Below, piece by piece: positions 1 through 12,102 of a stretch of 64,000 nt of DNA. A program made the translations under genes and the position numbers. How positions within the stretch are numbered: the first letter of the stretch is position 1; every line of letters begins with the position of its first letter. The DNA is from Asterias amurensis (taxonomy: Eukaryota; Echinodermata; Asteroidea; Forcipulatida; Asteriidae). The notes beneath the pieces were generated by a model. That model was not told the origin of the DNA. It searched no databases and was given only the letters and a program-made list of their open reading frames with translations. The stretch is taken from NCBI RefSeq assembly GCF_032118995.1, contig NC_092651.1, positions 27,928,938 to 27,992,937 on the forward strand. Direction: 5' to 3'.

Positions 1-756
1 GTAAACAAAACAGTAAGTCGCTGGAAATCAGTGGTGTATAATTTGCAACACAACTACAGAAACTTTCAACAAAATATAACAACCGCGTTTAATGCATCAA
101 TCATGGGTTTAGAAATAGAAGGAAGAACATTAGAACATGTGAAATGTGTTTGAGAAAGGTTAAAAAAGTATCCAGATGTCATGAGTTTCCGGCAAGATGG
201 CTACTTGGTAAGAATTCTTAGGTGTTGGGCATATGACAGTACAACACACCCCATCCCCTTGAAGCACAAGATGAGATAAGAAACCCAGCTGTTTATTTTG
301 TCTTAATGTAGACATATATTATTTATTACGTTTCTCGCGGTAAATCAAAGTTGGGGATCGAAAATATGTGTTGTCGAAAACATACCAGACGGTAGAAGAT
401 GGCGTGTGGCTGAACAACAACTACAAGTAAAGTTCAATTTCATAAACTAACTCTTGCCATACTACTAGTACTACACTACAACGTTACACTTATCGTACAG
501 CAGCTTTCAATTCAGGGACAAATCTACCAGCTACGTTGTAATTATGATGCTAGTCCTCGTGTTATAATGAAACGCAAGACAACGGAAGTTGTTCGAAGTT
601 GTTCAACACCATTACCGACCGGGCGAGTCTTGTCCGGCTCACCCGTCCGGCAACGCATTCAGACCCCTTACAATCATAGCTAATATACACACCACGCTCC
701 CGACACTGCTATAAAAAGCACGTATTACAGTACATGTCCATACAGCTAGCGTACAG
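1..756. other. unassigned non-coding DNA
   Basis: No recognisable coding exon, RNA or element end was seen on either strand. A TATA-like word (TATAAAAAG) lies near 710 but no credible gene starts downstream of it, so I do not call a promoter. Confidence 0.4.

Positions 757-791
<35 letters not shown>
757..791. repeat. (CA)n microsatellite
   Basis: About 17 CA dinucleotide units in a row. The small open frame that runs through it on the minus strand, ending in alternating Cys and Val, is a product of the repeat and not a gene. Confidence 0.95.
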
Positions 792-793
<2 letters not shown>

Positions 794-1670
794 ATGCATG
801 CATGGACGTGGCATGATTGCTTGCAGTAGTACGTCATTCTCAATCGCGCCTGTGATTGGCCAATGTTTAGAATGACACGCCCACATCATGAATACCCTTT
901 TATCGGAATTCCGATAAAGCTTTACAAACCCATCAAGGCTGTTGTTTGAGCCACATGTGCGAGGTTGAAAGTAGAAAGACACGACCGTACTCACGACTAC
1001 GCTATACTGTTCTCGCTGTACAATGTATGGTAATGTACATTTGTGTATGCACTGCATGCGTGTGCAGCGAACCGGGCCGGGGAACAGTACGTCAACAGCC
1101 TTGATCAAGGCTATTTTGATGATTGTCTCTGGAAGAAATCTTGATTCAAAAAATGGAAAACGCCGACAAAAATAGGTTTTTATAGTAAAAGCTATGCGAC
1201 TAGCTGTACGATGTGCGGAATTTTATCGGCTACACGATGATGTAATCGTTATCTCATTTTGTGTAAACATGTGCTCCCGCATCGCAAAAAACCGTCTTCG
1301 GGCTTCTTCGGCGCTTTCCGAAGATTTCCGAAATCCGTTGTCCACGGGGTTCAAAGTTGACGTCATGCACAAACGAATGGGCGCTGCACGCCAGGCCAAG
1401 CCTCTGTTTTTTGTCGTTGCTCTCTTTTTTTTACAATATCTCCGAAACTATTCATCCGATTTCGAATATTTTTTAAAATGTAAGCACGAGGAGAGAATGC
1501 TCCTGCCTGCTGTCAAGTCTCATAGTTGTGAGTTGTACAAAATGTGAGTTATGATTTAATATATTTGGTTCTTTTTTTTCGGGGCTGTGTGTGTGTGTGT
1601 TTTGGTACACGTAAAATCAACTTGATGAAACTGCCTACTTGAAGTAGGTGGGATTGTTTTCTGACTGAAT
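792..1670. other. unassigned non-coding DNA
   Basis: Short open frames exist on both strands (for example 1194-1547 plus) but show no known domain, start context or splice signals. Nothing else recognised. Confidence 0.4.
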
Positions 1671-1676
1671 GGAAAA

Positions 1677-1796
1677 GTTTCCGTATGGCGCCACCACTTT
1701 TTCATTCGGAATAAAATAATATAGTATCTAGTTTACCTGATTGATATATCCCTTTTTGTAAAAATTAGTGAAAAAGTGGTGGCGCCATGCGGAAAG
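1677..1796. mobile_element. small palindromic MITE-like element
   Basis: The left arm at 1677-1704 and the right arm at 1769-1796 are inverted copies that agree at about 26 of 28 positions, sharing the core GGCGCCACCACTTTTTCA. They are separated by a 64-base AT-rich centre. No transposase is encoded. No clear target-site duplication was found, so the outer limits are approximate. Confidence 0.6.
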
Positions 1797-2027
1797 TTAT
1801 CCCAACTATGGAATGCATTCGAAGCAATGACTGTGCCTCCACGGAGACGGAGTCGCGGTCACACTACAATCACACAAATCGCAACGTACAAATATTTGGC
1901 AACCTAGGGGGTACTCCTAGTTCTCCACAGCGCCCTCTTTGGCACTCCCCCTCTTTAATCATGCACAACTTCATCGGACAATGACATCTTTTCTCTGAGG
2001 ATGATGCACAACAGCGCCCTCTTAATT
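1797..2027. other. unassigned; contains 'ACAGCGCCCTCTT' repeats
   Basis: The word ACAGCGCCCTCTT occurs twice about 100 bases apart (near 1926 and 2010), which suggests a small duplicated repeat. No gene seen. Confidence 0.35.
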
Positions 2028-2210
2028 AGTTGCGATAACGTAACCCTCCTGCCGATGGCGTAGCCGGAGGGTTACGAAGCAAACGCAATGTGAGCAGGGC
2101 GAAATGGTTAAAAACGTACAATTTCGACAGCTAGTCCGCAGATTTGCTCAATTTTTACCACTTTTGAAAATCCTGACACAAATTCTAGAAACACGAACTT
2201 GATCCTCAAT
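2028..2210 (+). repeat. dispersed repeat with 10-bp hairpin (copy 1)
   Basis: This stretch is homologous to 33720-33860. Both begin GTTGCGATAACGTAACCCTCC, contain a hairpin (here GTAACCCTCC at 2040-2049 pairing with GGAGGGTTAC at 2066-2075) and later share ATTTTTACCACTTTT and GACACAAATTCTA. It is probably the end of a non-autonomous mobile element; the class is unknown. Confidence 0.6.
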
Positions 2211-2780
2211 GTCTAATGAATCCTACAATATCACTCAAAACATCATTGGAGAAATAATTTGAAGAAAAGGCACAAATTCCCGAGTGAAAGACCCAGGTTG
2301 AAAATTTGAACCTGAGGGGGGGCGGAGCTTCAGCCGTGTGTGCACGTCACCGGGGTCAACGATTCAGCGCTGCGTGTGGTGCATTGTGTATCCCGGTAAC
2401 TGTGTAGTGGAAGTCTTGATCCAAAACCATTGATGTTGCGCGGTCACACACAACCAACGTTCCGATCTATGCACGGTAAAAACTGTACACGCTTGTTATA
2501 ATCGAACGTTAGCGGGCGCTGTTTCTCTGATTTCCGCATCTCAGGGCGTGCACAAGACTACGGCTGCACAGTTGCAGGGGATACAGAATGCACCCCACAC
2601 GCGCAACGCTGAGTACGTGACGATTGTACAATGTCCGCCTCAGTCTCAATTATTATTATTATTATTAATTCTATTTAAAATCTATATTTTTCATTCTTAT
2701 ATCACAACAAACTCCCTTCACCCATGCCATCAATCTAATATAAATATATTACAAACTGTACCTAATAAATATTTCATTTT
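2211..2780. other. unassigned non-coding DNA
   Basis: Contains a short ATT run near 2650. The 2548-2808 open frame is largely low complexity and has no recognisable domain. Confidence 0.35.
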
Positions 2781-2989
2781 TACCGGCATACATGTACTTT
2801 TATTATAACTGTCACAATCATTTATAAACTCAATCAATTTGACATGACATCATCATCACAAAACATATCTTATTCTCTTATCAATCATCACATATTTTTT
2901 TCTTTTAACAATCATTAACATTGACATGCCCCTTAAAATATTTGTACTAACTACATGTATAATACTCATTTACGTAATTGGCTTTTTAC

Positions 2990-3520
2990 CTGTATACATG
3001 CCCATTTACTTTTATAACTGTCACAATCTATTGTCATCTCAATCAAGTGTACATCAAATCATTATCACTTCAACATATTTTATTATGTTACCAATCATTA
3101 AAAGCATCTCTTTCGCCAAAAATAGGCTAAAGATAGTCTTCATGTTTACGTAGAATCTAAAATGTGTACAAATTTCAAAAACATGCCTATTTACAAATTG
3201 AACTTGGACACAAAATCACTTGATCTAAATCACTTGGTTTTTAATCAAAACAATTACTTAGACATTATCCAATTACGTTTCACCAACAATCAATTGTACA
3301 TCAAATCATCATCACAACAACATATTTTGTTATGTTACCAATCATTAAAAGCATCTGTTTCACCACAAATAGGCTAAAGACAGTCTTCAGGTTTACATCA
3401 AATCTAAAATGTGTAAAAATTTCAAAAACATGCCTATTTACAAATTGAACTTTGACACCAAATCAGTTGACCTAAATCACTTGACTTAAACATTCTCCAT
3501 TTACGTTGACCAATTAATGG
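2990..3520. repeat. tandem repeat, about 249-bp unit
   Basis: Two good copies and a partial third follow each other with a period of about 249 bases. For instance, the words ACCAATCATTAAAAGCATCT and AACATGCCTATTTACAAATT each recur at that spacing. A weaker copy may extend left to about 2800. The several short frames open here are by-products of the AT-rich repeat. Confidence 0.65.
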
Positions 3521-3983
3521 CGATCTTTCAGTTCACGCCAAACAACATGTCTTCACACTTACATCAAATCAAACAACGGTTCACAATGGTTTCCAATAAC
3601 ATTGCTTTTTACCATGTTTACATAATTGACAACAAATCATTTGATCAAAATCATTTTCAATTTAACCAGTCCAAACATTTACTTTTCAATAACCCATTTC
3701 AGATTCACGAACAAATAAGGAGACAGTCTCAGTTCACAAAACATGGCTTTACGTATTCATCTCCTCATGTTCACAATTTCTCAATCAACTGCCAATTTTC
3801 ATCTTGCAAGGTTAACAACAAATACAATGATACACTATGTCATGGACAATAATCATAACTTATAGCACACTTCTATTCAAAGATAACATTCCAACTACTT
3901 GTAAAACCCTATTCACAATATTTTTAGGCCAATTTGTTATACTTGTCATTCTCTACTCAATAATCACATCACTATTTTCACAT
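3521..3983. other. unassigned AT-rich DNA
   Basis: Frames at 3517-3852 and 3837-4112 (plus) are AT-rich with no domain. The region probably belongs to the 3' side of the Merlin element that follows on the minus strand. Confidence 0.3.
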
Positions 3984-4818
3984 TCATTTGGGTGGGTATA
4001 TAATGGCCACATCCTTCATGAATGTACTGAACATATCCTCACCTCTGTGCATGTATCGGTACAAAAATTCGGCCGAATAAGAACTATAATATTCCTTCTT
4101 ACGACCATGTGATGGTAGACTTGATTTCGTTTGCCTCCAATGACCTTCAATCCTGTTGGTATGAAAACCCTCAGCGTTCACAAATTCCTTAGAATGGTTA
4201 ACAGTTTGATGAATATACCCCAACGCAGCCAGTGAGGATTATTACTTCCAACAGTCCAAAACAATCAGACTGCCTGGCTTGATCCACTTTTGAATTTAAG
4301 TGGAATAAGTGTGTTTTGATCCCGACGCTCAACACATTGAATGAAGCACTTTCTGGACCCTTCTTCAATGCCACCAAACACCCACTGGCCTTCAACCTGA
4401 TGACCTCTATGGTACTTTCGTTTTCCTATTTTCGACTCGTCGATCTGTACCATCACACCTGGTTCGCCAATTTGACTTGACTCTTTTGACACCATAACGT
4501 CGCAGCATTCACGGCAAGTTAATCCCAATCGACGGCTGTGTTAGAACTTAGACGAAGCTGTTCTTTAATTTGTTGTTGTGTTAAGTTCAAACATTACAAG
4601 TATTTAAACTTAATGGTCTCTTTAATTGAAAAGTTACTCTGTTCGAACCATGAATGCTTCCGTATGGAGATGCTGGTTTTGTGGCGTTTACAGATAAGAA
4701 CATCAAAAGTCATCATATGATTTCTCGACGGGATAACAATATAGAACCACAGCCAGGGCTGTAACTTAGCAACAAACGCCATGAACAGAGCAACTTCAAC
4801 CTGGCCAAATAAAGTCAT
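3984..4818 (-). pseudogene. Merlin (IS1016/ISXO2-like) DDE transposase, decayed
   Basis: Cut-and-paste transposase of the Merlin superfamily. Reading from 4818 downward, a short N-terminal part (SIRKHSWFEQSNF, then a helix-turn-helix-like segment) leads into the catalytic domain. The three acidic residues of the triad are all visible in their family contexts: VQIDESK near 4443, VLDCWK near 4263 and NRIEGHWRQ near 4150, followed by the typical C-terminal AEFLYRYMHRGEDMF. The pieces lie in different frames, with at least two frame changes, so this copy does not encode a whole protein. Host intron removal cannot be excluded for one of the changes. Terminal inverted repeats were not located. The family call is firm because the signature motifs occur in the right order. 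Confidence 0.85.
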
Positions 4819-6090
4819 TCAATCGCAACAGGCAAGTGTGAACTCACCATGTTAATCCCTTGGATTTCTAGAAAAGTGGATAACAAAGCTACCTTTCTTC
4901 TTGTTCACACTGGTTAAAACCCCATAGAACTAACCAAAACTCACAAATTGATCAAGGTGTTACCGCAAAGTGTTAACAACTGTCTTTTTCATGCCACAAG
5001 ATAATCCTTCAATTACATGGTACAAATTAATCCGGCCTGGATTTACTTTTCCTTTTCAATCCAACCGGCCGTATATTTGCTATTGATATTGCCTTTTGTC
5101 TGTAAACATTGTCCGCCCTATCATGATTGTGTCCAATCGATTTGTTCAACAAGCAACAATGGCTGACACATTGGCAACAACCAGGCCAAACACAATACCT
5201 TGTACTCTATAGCCCAATAAAATCTTTCCATTCATCTGAACAAGTGTCAAACTCTCCTTATTCGTCACACGTTTAATTATAATGGCCCTTTAAGAATGCT
5301 TAATGCAGGATAAAGGAAGACCAACCCAAACACCGCTTAACACAATACTTTACTCCTAGAAGCGAAATAAAGCCCCAGTTCCGTGTGAATCATAATATTA
5401 CCTAAATATTCATTACCCCAGTAAGAGGTTCATTTCAAGAAAGAAATAACGCCTACTTCCATGTAAGTCATTGTGGGCATTTCCATGGTTAGTTTCGTTA
5501 CACTTTTAGCTGTTTAACACAGCTCTATAATCTCTAATATTAACATGAAAGCCTATCAAGTCTCCATTTTTGTACCATGGCTACATCTTGGCTAGACCTA
5601 ATATACACAAAAATTACAAACTTCTAGACACATTTATTCGGTTATTTAATTTTGGTTAGTTACGTTACAAAAAAGGGACATGGAAAAAAATTGCATGTCT
5701 TTGAACAAAAAGTTACCTCAAACAGGGTACAGCTGAAACAAACCTTACTATTTCTATAACTACAAGGGTACTTGCAAGTGTTTTGGTAGGGACAAAAATA
5801 AAATAACTCTTATCAGTTCCAGGCATTGCCCCCAAATCATGGTTAGTTACGTTACAGTTAGTTACGTTACACTTTGTCTGTGACTAAAATTATTTGTGAT
5901 ACACCCTATGTACTTCACTCACAGCTCTAATCTGGTCTATATTAGTAACTAGTATGCAATACTACACAATATACAAATCAATTAAGCAAAAAACAATGGA
6001 ATAAAGTAATATTTTGTAATATAATTGCAAAAAAGTATAAAAAGCCATTACCTCGCCATATCATTAACCCGTGTCACATATATTACAAAA
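4819..6090. other. AT-rich stretch with repeated GTTACGTTACA motif
   Basis: No gene recognised. It probably includes the 5' end of the Merlin copy and the 3' flank of the Academ-like copy A. Four copies of GGTTAGTTACGTTACA-type words lie within it and are listed separately. Confidence 0.4.
5487..5871 (+). repeat. four copies of GGTTAGTTACGTTACA
   Basis: Copies lie at 5487-5502 (one base different), 5654-5669, 5841-5856 and 5857-5871 (missing one G), the last two being adjacent. They sit just past the 3' end of the transposase C-terminal segment on the minus strand, a position where DNA transposons often carry subterminal repeats; that role is inference. A related word occurs in inverse orientation at 40.4-40.7 kb. 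Confidence 0.6.
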
Positions 6091-6093
6091 TGT

Positions 6094-7372
6094 TTATGTC
6101 TGTAACATATAAACTTGTTCCTTTACATTCATAAGCCATGCTAATTCAAATTGACCTGCTTTTGTGTATGATATTTTCCTCAGAGCCTGGCAGCCCAACA
6201 TATCTAACCGAAATCGTATTTGAGACTTAGATATTGCAATTGCTCTGGTCTTTGAAAGCCCTTCAACTCCTGTATGAATATCTTCTTCTGTCTCCCAGAA
6301 TCCATGCTCTATTACTGCCTCTAGGGTCTTTTCTTTAAAGTCTCTTTTACTTCCCTCTCTCTTTTCAATCAACTGTCTTAACTCTTCAAACCATTTCTTC
6401 ATTTCATTCACAAGTATGCATCCTTTCAACATGCCTTTTTTCCTGTCTATTGCTGCCTGTTTTGTGGCCTCTTTGATAATGATGTCTTTCTCTGTGCTGG
6501 TTTTTCCAGCTAGGTACATTTCCCGAACTTTGTTGGTTTGAAATAATGTTTTGCATGACACTTTCATTGTACGTAAGTTGTATGGGCGCTAAGTTTTTTT
6601 GCATCCCATACAGCAAAGACACGTTCACCCGAGATATTGTCACTTGTGCATGATGCTGCTTGTTTCTCCAAGTCTGGTGATGGTTCGTGAAATATGCCAC
6701 CTGGGAGATGGTCTGCCAGCTGGCGCTTCATGATGCATTTCACTTCCTCTACGAGGAATCCTCTAGGATGTAACTTGTAGAGCTGTCAAAGGGTGTTGGC
6801 AGGATGAGGGCGGCGTACTTGTCATCTTTTTTGACAATGCTCCAGAACACGGTTGTATCCAACCCATGGATGGCTGTGTTAGAATTAAAATTCTCCAAAT
6901 TTTCTACCACTGACGAGAAAACTTAACTCGTCTCAAGGAATGTGTGGCCTTCTCCTAACCATCTCTTCCATGGCCCAGTTATATATTTGTCTACTAGACC
7001 TAATGCCCGTAGGCCTGGCATCAGACTTTCGTTATTCAGGGCATTGTTGACAGCCATGTGTAAACCGTTGCGTGGCTTCATTATCTTTGAAAAGAATTCT
7101 TTGACGGCATTTCTATATAAATATAATAATCCAGCATTTATTAATAATATGTTCAACCTATTTCCCAGCCATCTAGGATATAAAGTACATTGTTCTCCCC
7201 CTTTAAAACCCTTCTCTTTCATTAATAGTGGTAGATCTTTTGGCAAACTAGATGCACTACAGTGAAATAGACTATCTACCGCTCGAATCAAAGCTTGAGT
7301 GTTACTTTCACCCCTATGTGTGTACGGCATCTTATGGCACAATTTGTTTAATGGTGATGCCAGAGAGTCCAC
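6094..7372 (-). pseudogene. Academ-like DDE transposase, C-terminal part (copy A)
   Basis: C-terminal portion of a large RNase H-fold transposase that resembles the Academ superfamily (name from memory). From 7372 downward it shows a GESN block that may hold the catalytic glutamate, then the family signature WLGNRLNILL near 7150, followed by GLRALGLVDKYITGPWKRWL. Further on, in other frames, come RQLADHLPGG near 6710, SDNISGERVFA near 6650 and a charged C-terminal tail ending at 6094. The same blocks recur in copies B, C and D. At least two frame changes are visible between 6923 and 6567. The segment lies directly after the helicase and overlaps its last codons in a different frame. Confidence 0.7.
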
Positions 7373-9496
7373 AAGTCAGGTCCGCACCAGAATATAGATG
7401 GCTACTACTACTGTCAGCAAGTAATGTTCTCTTGTACACTTGAAGTTGTTCATTGAGCTCTAATGTAGCACTCTCATCTACTTTGCAAACTTTGCACTCT
7501 GACGATGAAGCAGATGTTCCATGGAGCAAAAAATCCATTGTTTGTTGTTCTGCGAAGCATCGTGGAACAACACATTTATCACCAGCACAGGTACACATGT
7601 CAGCGCAAATGTCACAGCAGTTGTGCTTTTCTATACGTGTGCTACTGTCTCCACTGGAAGGAAAACTCCTCGTGATGACTTCTCTCCTACATGAAGCTCC
7701 CTTCATGAAGTCTTTCATGTCTTCACTGGTTTTTAGGCCAATTCCAGCACCAGGATACCTAAACAGAATAGCAACACTCTGAATGCCATCCCGACCTGCT
7801 CGTCCACTTAGTTGCATTACGTCATACAAGTCAGTAGGATGGCCAACCATTATGACAGTGTGTACACCGCGTACATTGATGCCCAGACCAAATGCTATGG
7901 TGGCGAACAAAACTCGAATCTCCCCATCTGTTTGTGCAAAGCTATTGATGATTCTTTTTTGAACATCACATTCAGTGTTGGTTTGGTACATATCAAAAAA
8001 GCAATGTGACTCTTGAGGAAGCACAGAACAGAAGATAGTAAAGTTCGATGACATGTTAACGTGACTGAGAGTACAAGATTTTTCTGTCAGTTGAAACACC
8101 TTTCTCAGCAACTTCATTGCAAATCCACTCAAAGCAGTGTTTAAAGTTCTTCTCTGCAGATTTCACAACAACATACTTGATGTTGGAGCGTTCAGGGCTT
8201 TCTTTGATCAGGCAGTAGTTCCTCAGGGCCAGACTATCCACAACTGTTTGCCTCACATTCTTGGTTGCAGGTGCTGTCAATGCAATGATGCTGGTAGTTG
8301 TTTTCAACACTGAGCGCAACTCACCAAGCTGTCCGTAGCACTTACGAAATGCAGCGCTCTGTCCAGATGAATGTCCCCTGAGAAGATAAAACATTTGAAA
8401 CATTAAAATCAATACCACAAAGACAGCGAAATAGAATAATTTAGAGATTAGCTTGACTTCTCTCATCCTTATGCATTGCAATAAAACATTTTCAACCCAC
8501 TGTCTTAACAAACTCAAATTAAACAGTGATCCCCAACAAATTATTTAAAGTACACGTACTTTGTACATACATTCAATTAAAGGCTTCTGAGTGAAAGGGG
8601 ATATGTGCATGCGAAAAGAAGAGACACCAACAAAAGCTTCTCAGTATTCCAGTAAACAAGGTAATAATAGAACTCTCCTGAATAGAAACAGTGATTGCAA
8701 TGAAATTTTTGTCTATTTTTGTCTGATGTTGTTGTATTATTAAGCTTACGTCGTATGTGTATGTGGTTTTTTTACCCTACAACATGACACGAGTCATGAC
8801 TGACAAAATTATAATTTTGATAGGAAATAGTTTTTGTCTGATTTTTGTGTGAATGAAAAGGCATTACATACAAAATTATTTCAAATTAAATATGAAACAA
8901 AGGTTAACTTTTCATTTCACATTCTGTTTCAAATTACGCAATGACTCTCATCAACAAAAAGTCTATAACATCTGCTTCTGACTGACTTAAGAAGCTCCCT
9001 TCCATTCGTTGAGCACAGAGACTCGGGGCTGGCAAACAAGATTGAAAACTTCTCCGCTTCTTCCAAAATACAATCTGGAGTGTGAGAAGTTATGTTGGCA
9101 GCTTTTATGCCAACTTGTCGCTCACGATCTAACTGATCCACAGCCAAAGCTTTCGATGATCACGATGATCACGAGAGCTTTATTGCCTCCATCATCTGCA
9201 TTCAAAAAATCTAACACTACTGTTGCCGCTTGGAAAATAACACTCTTTCCTAAGCCAGTCGGTAGATTGATAAATATATCATGGCCACTTACAAACTTTT
9301 GAAGGGCACAGACTTGCTGCTCTTTCAGCTTTCCAAGACCTAACTTCTTCGCTGCAAAATCAATCGCTTCGTCTATATTTGTAACACGGGCAGCCATTTC
9401 TTTGATAATGAAACGCTTCCTTAGATACCGAAAATCATGGAGAGCCACTCTATTCAGCCCATTGTGTATCGCATCGCAGCTTCTTAGTCTACGCAT
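7332..9496 (-). pseudogene. RecQ-type superfamily 2 helicase, transposon-associated
   Basis: ATP-dependent 3'-5' DNA helicase of RecQ type, by motifs in order. A Q-like region (LKEQQVCALQKF) and Walker A LPTGLGKS lie near 9260. Motif II is DESH near 8945 and motif III is ALTAPAT near 8270. Motif V FATIAFGLGINVRGV lies near 7880 and motif VI QLSGRAGRDG near 7800. A RecQ zinc cluster follows, HNCCDICADMCTC near 7620. A probable intron separates the DESH exon (ending about 8932) from the next exon, which starts at 8377 after a pyrimidine-rich ...CTTCTCAG acceptor; the donor side is not canonical. One frame change lies near 9150 and another near 8070, so this copy is decayed. It sits between the N- and C-terminal parts of an Academ-like transposase in the same orientation. 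Established knowledge: one branch of Academ elements carries a helicase. Confidence 0.85.
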
Positions 9497-9571
9497 ACAT
9501 TGTGAACTAAATCATGCAGACGTGCAGGTACTAGACTCATGACTTGAATGATTCATCGCACGCGATACAAG

Positions 9572-10195
9572 CTATGTCATAATGTATGCATACGCACACT
9601 GAATTCTGCTCGGAATTTCCCGAGCAGAATTCACAAGATTCCCAAGACGTTCCTGTGATAGCTGTTCGTGGGTGATAGCGGTTGGTGGAGTGATAGGGCC
9701 CGCTATGGGCGGCGGAAATAATTTGTGGAAATACAAAACAGGGCCGTCTTGCACCAAGACTAATTTGTCAGCCATGTGTCTCATTCCAAGGAGGAATGAG
9801 TTACCACTGTCACCATCGGCAATAAAAGCTTCATAACTTTCGCCAAACTTGTGCGTTTCATCGCTTTGTAATAAGAGGTTGCCTGCTTGTGCCAAGTTTT
9901 CCAGGTGAAGTTGTGTTGTATTGCTAGGTAACTTGTCTATATTTGCTTTGGTAAGGGTTAGAACACTTTCTATTACTTTGGGAACTTTGTCTTGTGCCAC
10001 ATGGCACCCCAACAGCTCATAAACACACTTTCGCAAATTGTCTGTGAAAGAGCAATTGGCTAAAAGTAACAGTACCTGATTCTGTTCTTCTGCTAATTTT
10101 GTTCTCCACATTAAAGCGGCATCCATTAGTATGGCATTTACCTCTTTACACTGAAGTAGCTCTTCCTTTAAGTCATCTATCTTCCATTCTGCTGA
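9572..10195 (-). pseudogene. Academ-like DDE transposase, N-terminal part (copy A)
   Basis: An open frame of over 200 residues, beginning after a likely splice acceptor (TTTATAG near 10196). It has a charged helical start (LKEELLQCKEVNAILMD), a CVYELLGCHVA block shared with copy C (CVYELLSLHIS) and copy D (MLVYDAVVNHV), then LLLQSDETHKFGESY near 9860. That last block aligns with GFDATTQEG of copy D, so its Asp is the likely first catalytic residue. The frame ends with IPSRIQCAYAYIMT about 75 bases before the helicase frame. The block with the second Asp (MTDRAAVN in copy D) was not found in this copy; it appears to be lost or replaced where the helicase sits. Confidence 0.65.
9601..9632. repeat. 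near-perfect 32-bp palindrome
   Basis: GAATTCTGCTCGG followed by a short centre and CCGAGCAGAATTC gives a stem of about 15 pairs with one unpaired base. It lies inside the last codons of the transposase N-terminal frame, just before the helicase. Role unknown. Confidence 0.8.
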
Positions 10196-10199
10196 AACT

Positions 10200-10700
10200 A
10201 TAAACTGTTTACAAAAAGTAAGGAAACTTTTTTCAATCCAGTTTATTTGTTATTATTTAAAACTGTAGGGTTACATGTACATACCAGCCTGTGTATAGCC
10301 TATAGGGAAATACGCAACTACATGTAATCTTATCTTTAAAACTACTTGAGGGATTTCAACCAAACTTCTGGTCATCGTCCATGTTAAGTATTGCCTAAGA
10401 AAAGGATCTTGAGCCACGCTTCATTGGATTCATTAAACATGCAAAATGGCCGCTATTTTTATTCAAAATAGCTGACACATTTACATAAAATGGCTGCCTA
10501 TTTAATGATATAGGGCTCTGCACCTTTAAATGGAAATGACGGCTTTCGACCAAATTTGTCATCGTCTGAGATAAGACAAAACTTATGTCATGCTTAATTG
10601 AGCTCATTAAATAAACAAAATGCCTGCCATTTATATTCAAAACAGCGGCCTGTGTAATGATAAAGGGAAAATAAACTTAAAATGGCTGCATAATTTGCAG
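10200..10700. repeat. degenerate tandem duplication, about 180-bp unit
   Basis: Two related stretches, around 10410-10480 and 10590-10660, share the pattern ATGTCATGCTTAATTGA-like, TTCATTAAA, CAAAATG, CC-GC-ATTT, ATTCAAAA. The repeated AAAATGGC words fit an old tandem duplication. No gene. Confidence 0.45.
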
Positions 10701-11383
10701 ATGAAATTGAGTGTGACCAGCTCTATCAAAATGAGGCATTAATCCCCGCTTTTGTCAATTTTGGTTGGGAAATTCATATTAAGTTAAAATGCAACCCCTC
10801 ATAATTTTAAAATTATGATCAAACAACAATCCTTTCCAAAATTACGAGAATTACAACAACCTGTTTTGAAAAATGTTGCATGAGACAAAGTCATTTTTAA
10901 AATTGTTTGTCGCATCAGCACACAAACTGTTATTTCCAAATATATCAATCTTTTGGCAAACAAAAGAAGTAAGAACACACCAAGAAAAATAAAGATTTAG
11001 GCAACATAAAAATAAAATCTAAACAGTAAACTGTTTAGCATGGTTTAACTTCTTTGTCAAATTCTTCCTTCTTTGGGGACAATGCCACATTTTGACAGAG
11101 CTTTTAAGCAAGAGTGTGCATGTACCTTAACAAAGAAAAACAGGTCGCCAACAACCATATTTGCCAGGACTTCAGCAACAGATTAGACTGTGTCTTCATC
11201 ATCTCCTTCAAATTTACAAACATATTCCACGTCTTTCCCTGGATCTTGTTGAGTCGCCTTTGTGTACAAGATCTTTCTTGGAGGATGACATCCTAACATG
11301 TCATATCATTACGAAATCTGATTTGTTGTGTCAGTATGGCACATGCCTGTGTTTTGGACTTTCCTTTACCTCCGGTGTGTATA
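10701..11383. other. unassigned AT-rich DNA
   Basis: Nothing recognised. Short frames at 11114-11412 show no domain. Confidence 0.35.
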
Positions 11384-11615
11384 TTGTGGCGGGTTTCCAG
11401 GAGACTAATTAAAATTTAGGAGTCCAGGGATTAGTCCAACCTCTTGGCTGAAAGTTCCCCTTATCCTGAATCCAAATTGTACCTAAGACCCGGGGAATAC
11501 GAGCAATCTTGGGCTAAGGATGCAGGCTCGTTTGGGTGGAAATCTACCGCCCGATCGGTTTCTGTTTGTCTGTTGCACTGGGACAGGGTTGGATATATTT
11601 CTACTGGGGGTGGAA
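11384..11615. repeat. dispersed repeat, copy 1 (pairs with 33862-34100)
   Basis: About 230 bases are closely similar to 33862-34100 in the same orientation. Both start GTGGCGGGTTTCC and GAGACTAATTAAAATT and end ATATTTCTACTGGGGGTGG. The class is unknown; no coding capacity or terminal repeats were recognised. Confidence 0.8.
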
Positions 11616-12102
11616 GAAAGTAATAATAATGTGACTATAAAACAGTTCCGAACTCTTACATTGCCCTTGGGCAATCTTCTTTAATGCCTCCTGGGCGACT
11701 CACTTTCTCATGATTAAATAGTTGAAGTTACAGTTCTTCTTGTTCTATCCTTTATAAACGAGGCCTTTAACAAATCATGTTTTCCCAAGTGTCTTCCTCG
11801 CAAGTCCATCAAAAATGCAGTCGCAAATTCAGCAATCAAAATGCATGCGCAAGTACGCCGACTATTTTGCTGTGTCTCTATTCGAGTCTCCAAATTAGCT
11901 ACTAGCGGCTAGACTACTCAACCGATAATGAACGGCTACTCGTCAACCTAGAGGGTCAACTCAAGGTCAATCTCTGTGGTCAACGCTGGGCCATCCAAGT
12001 TCTCTGCGAACTCAACTACCAGCTGCCACTTCATCACAACTATTCTGAAAAGGATACTCAAAATCTTAGCAACACAATCGTAAGCAAACAATTCACACAG
12101 CA
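11616..12102. other. unassigned non-coding DNA
   Basis: Nothing recognised apart from short repeats. Confidence 0.3.

Noticed and set aside
708-720. TATA-box promoter
   Set aside because: TATAAAAAG occurs by chance in AT-rich DNA and no gene follows it.
746-1108. Small minus-strand protein ending in Cys-Val repeats
   Set aside because: Its tail is the CA microsatellite and the remainder has no recognisable feature.
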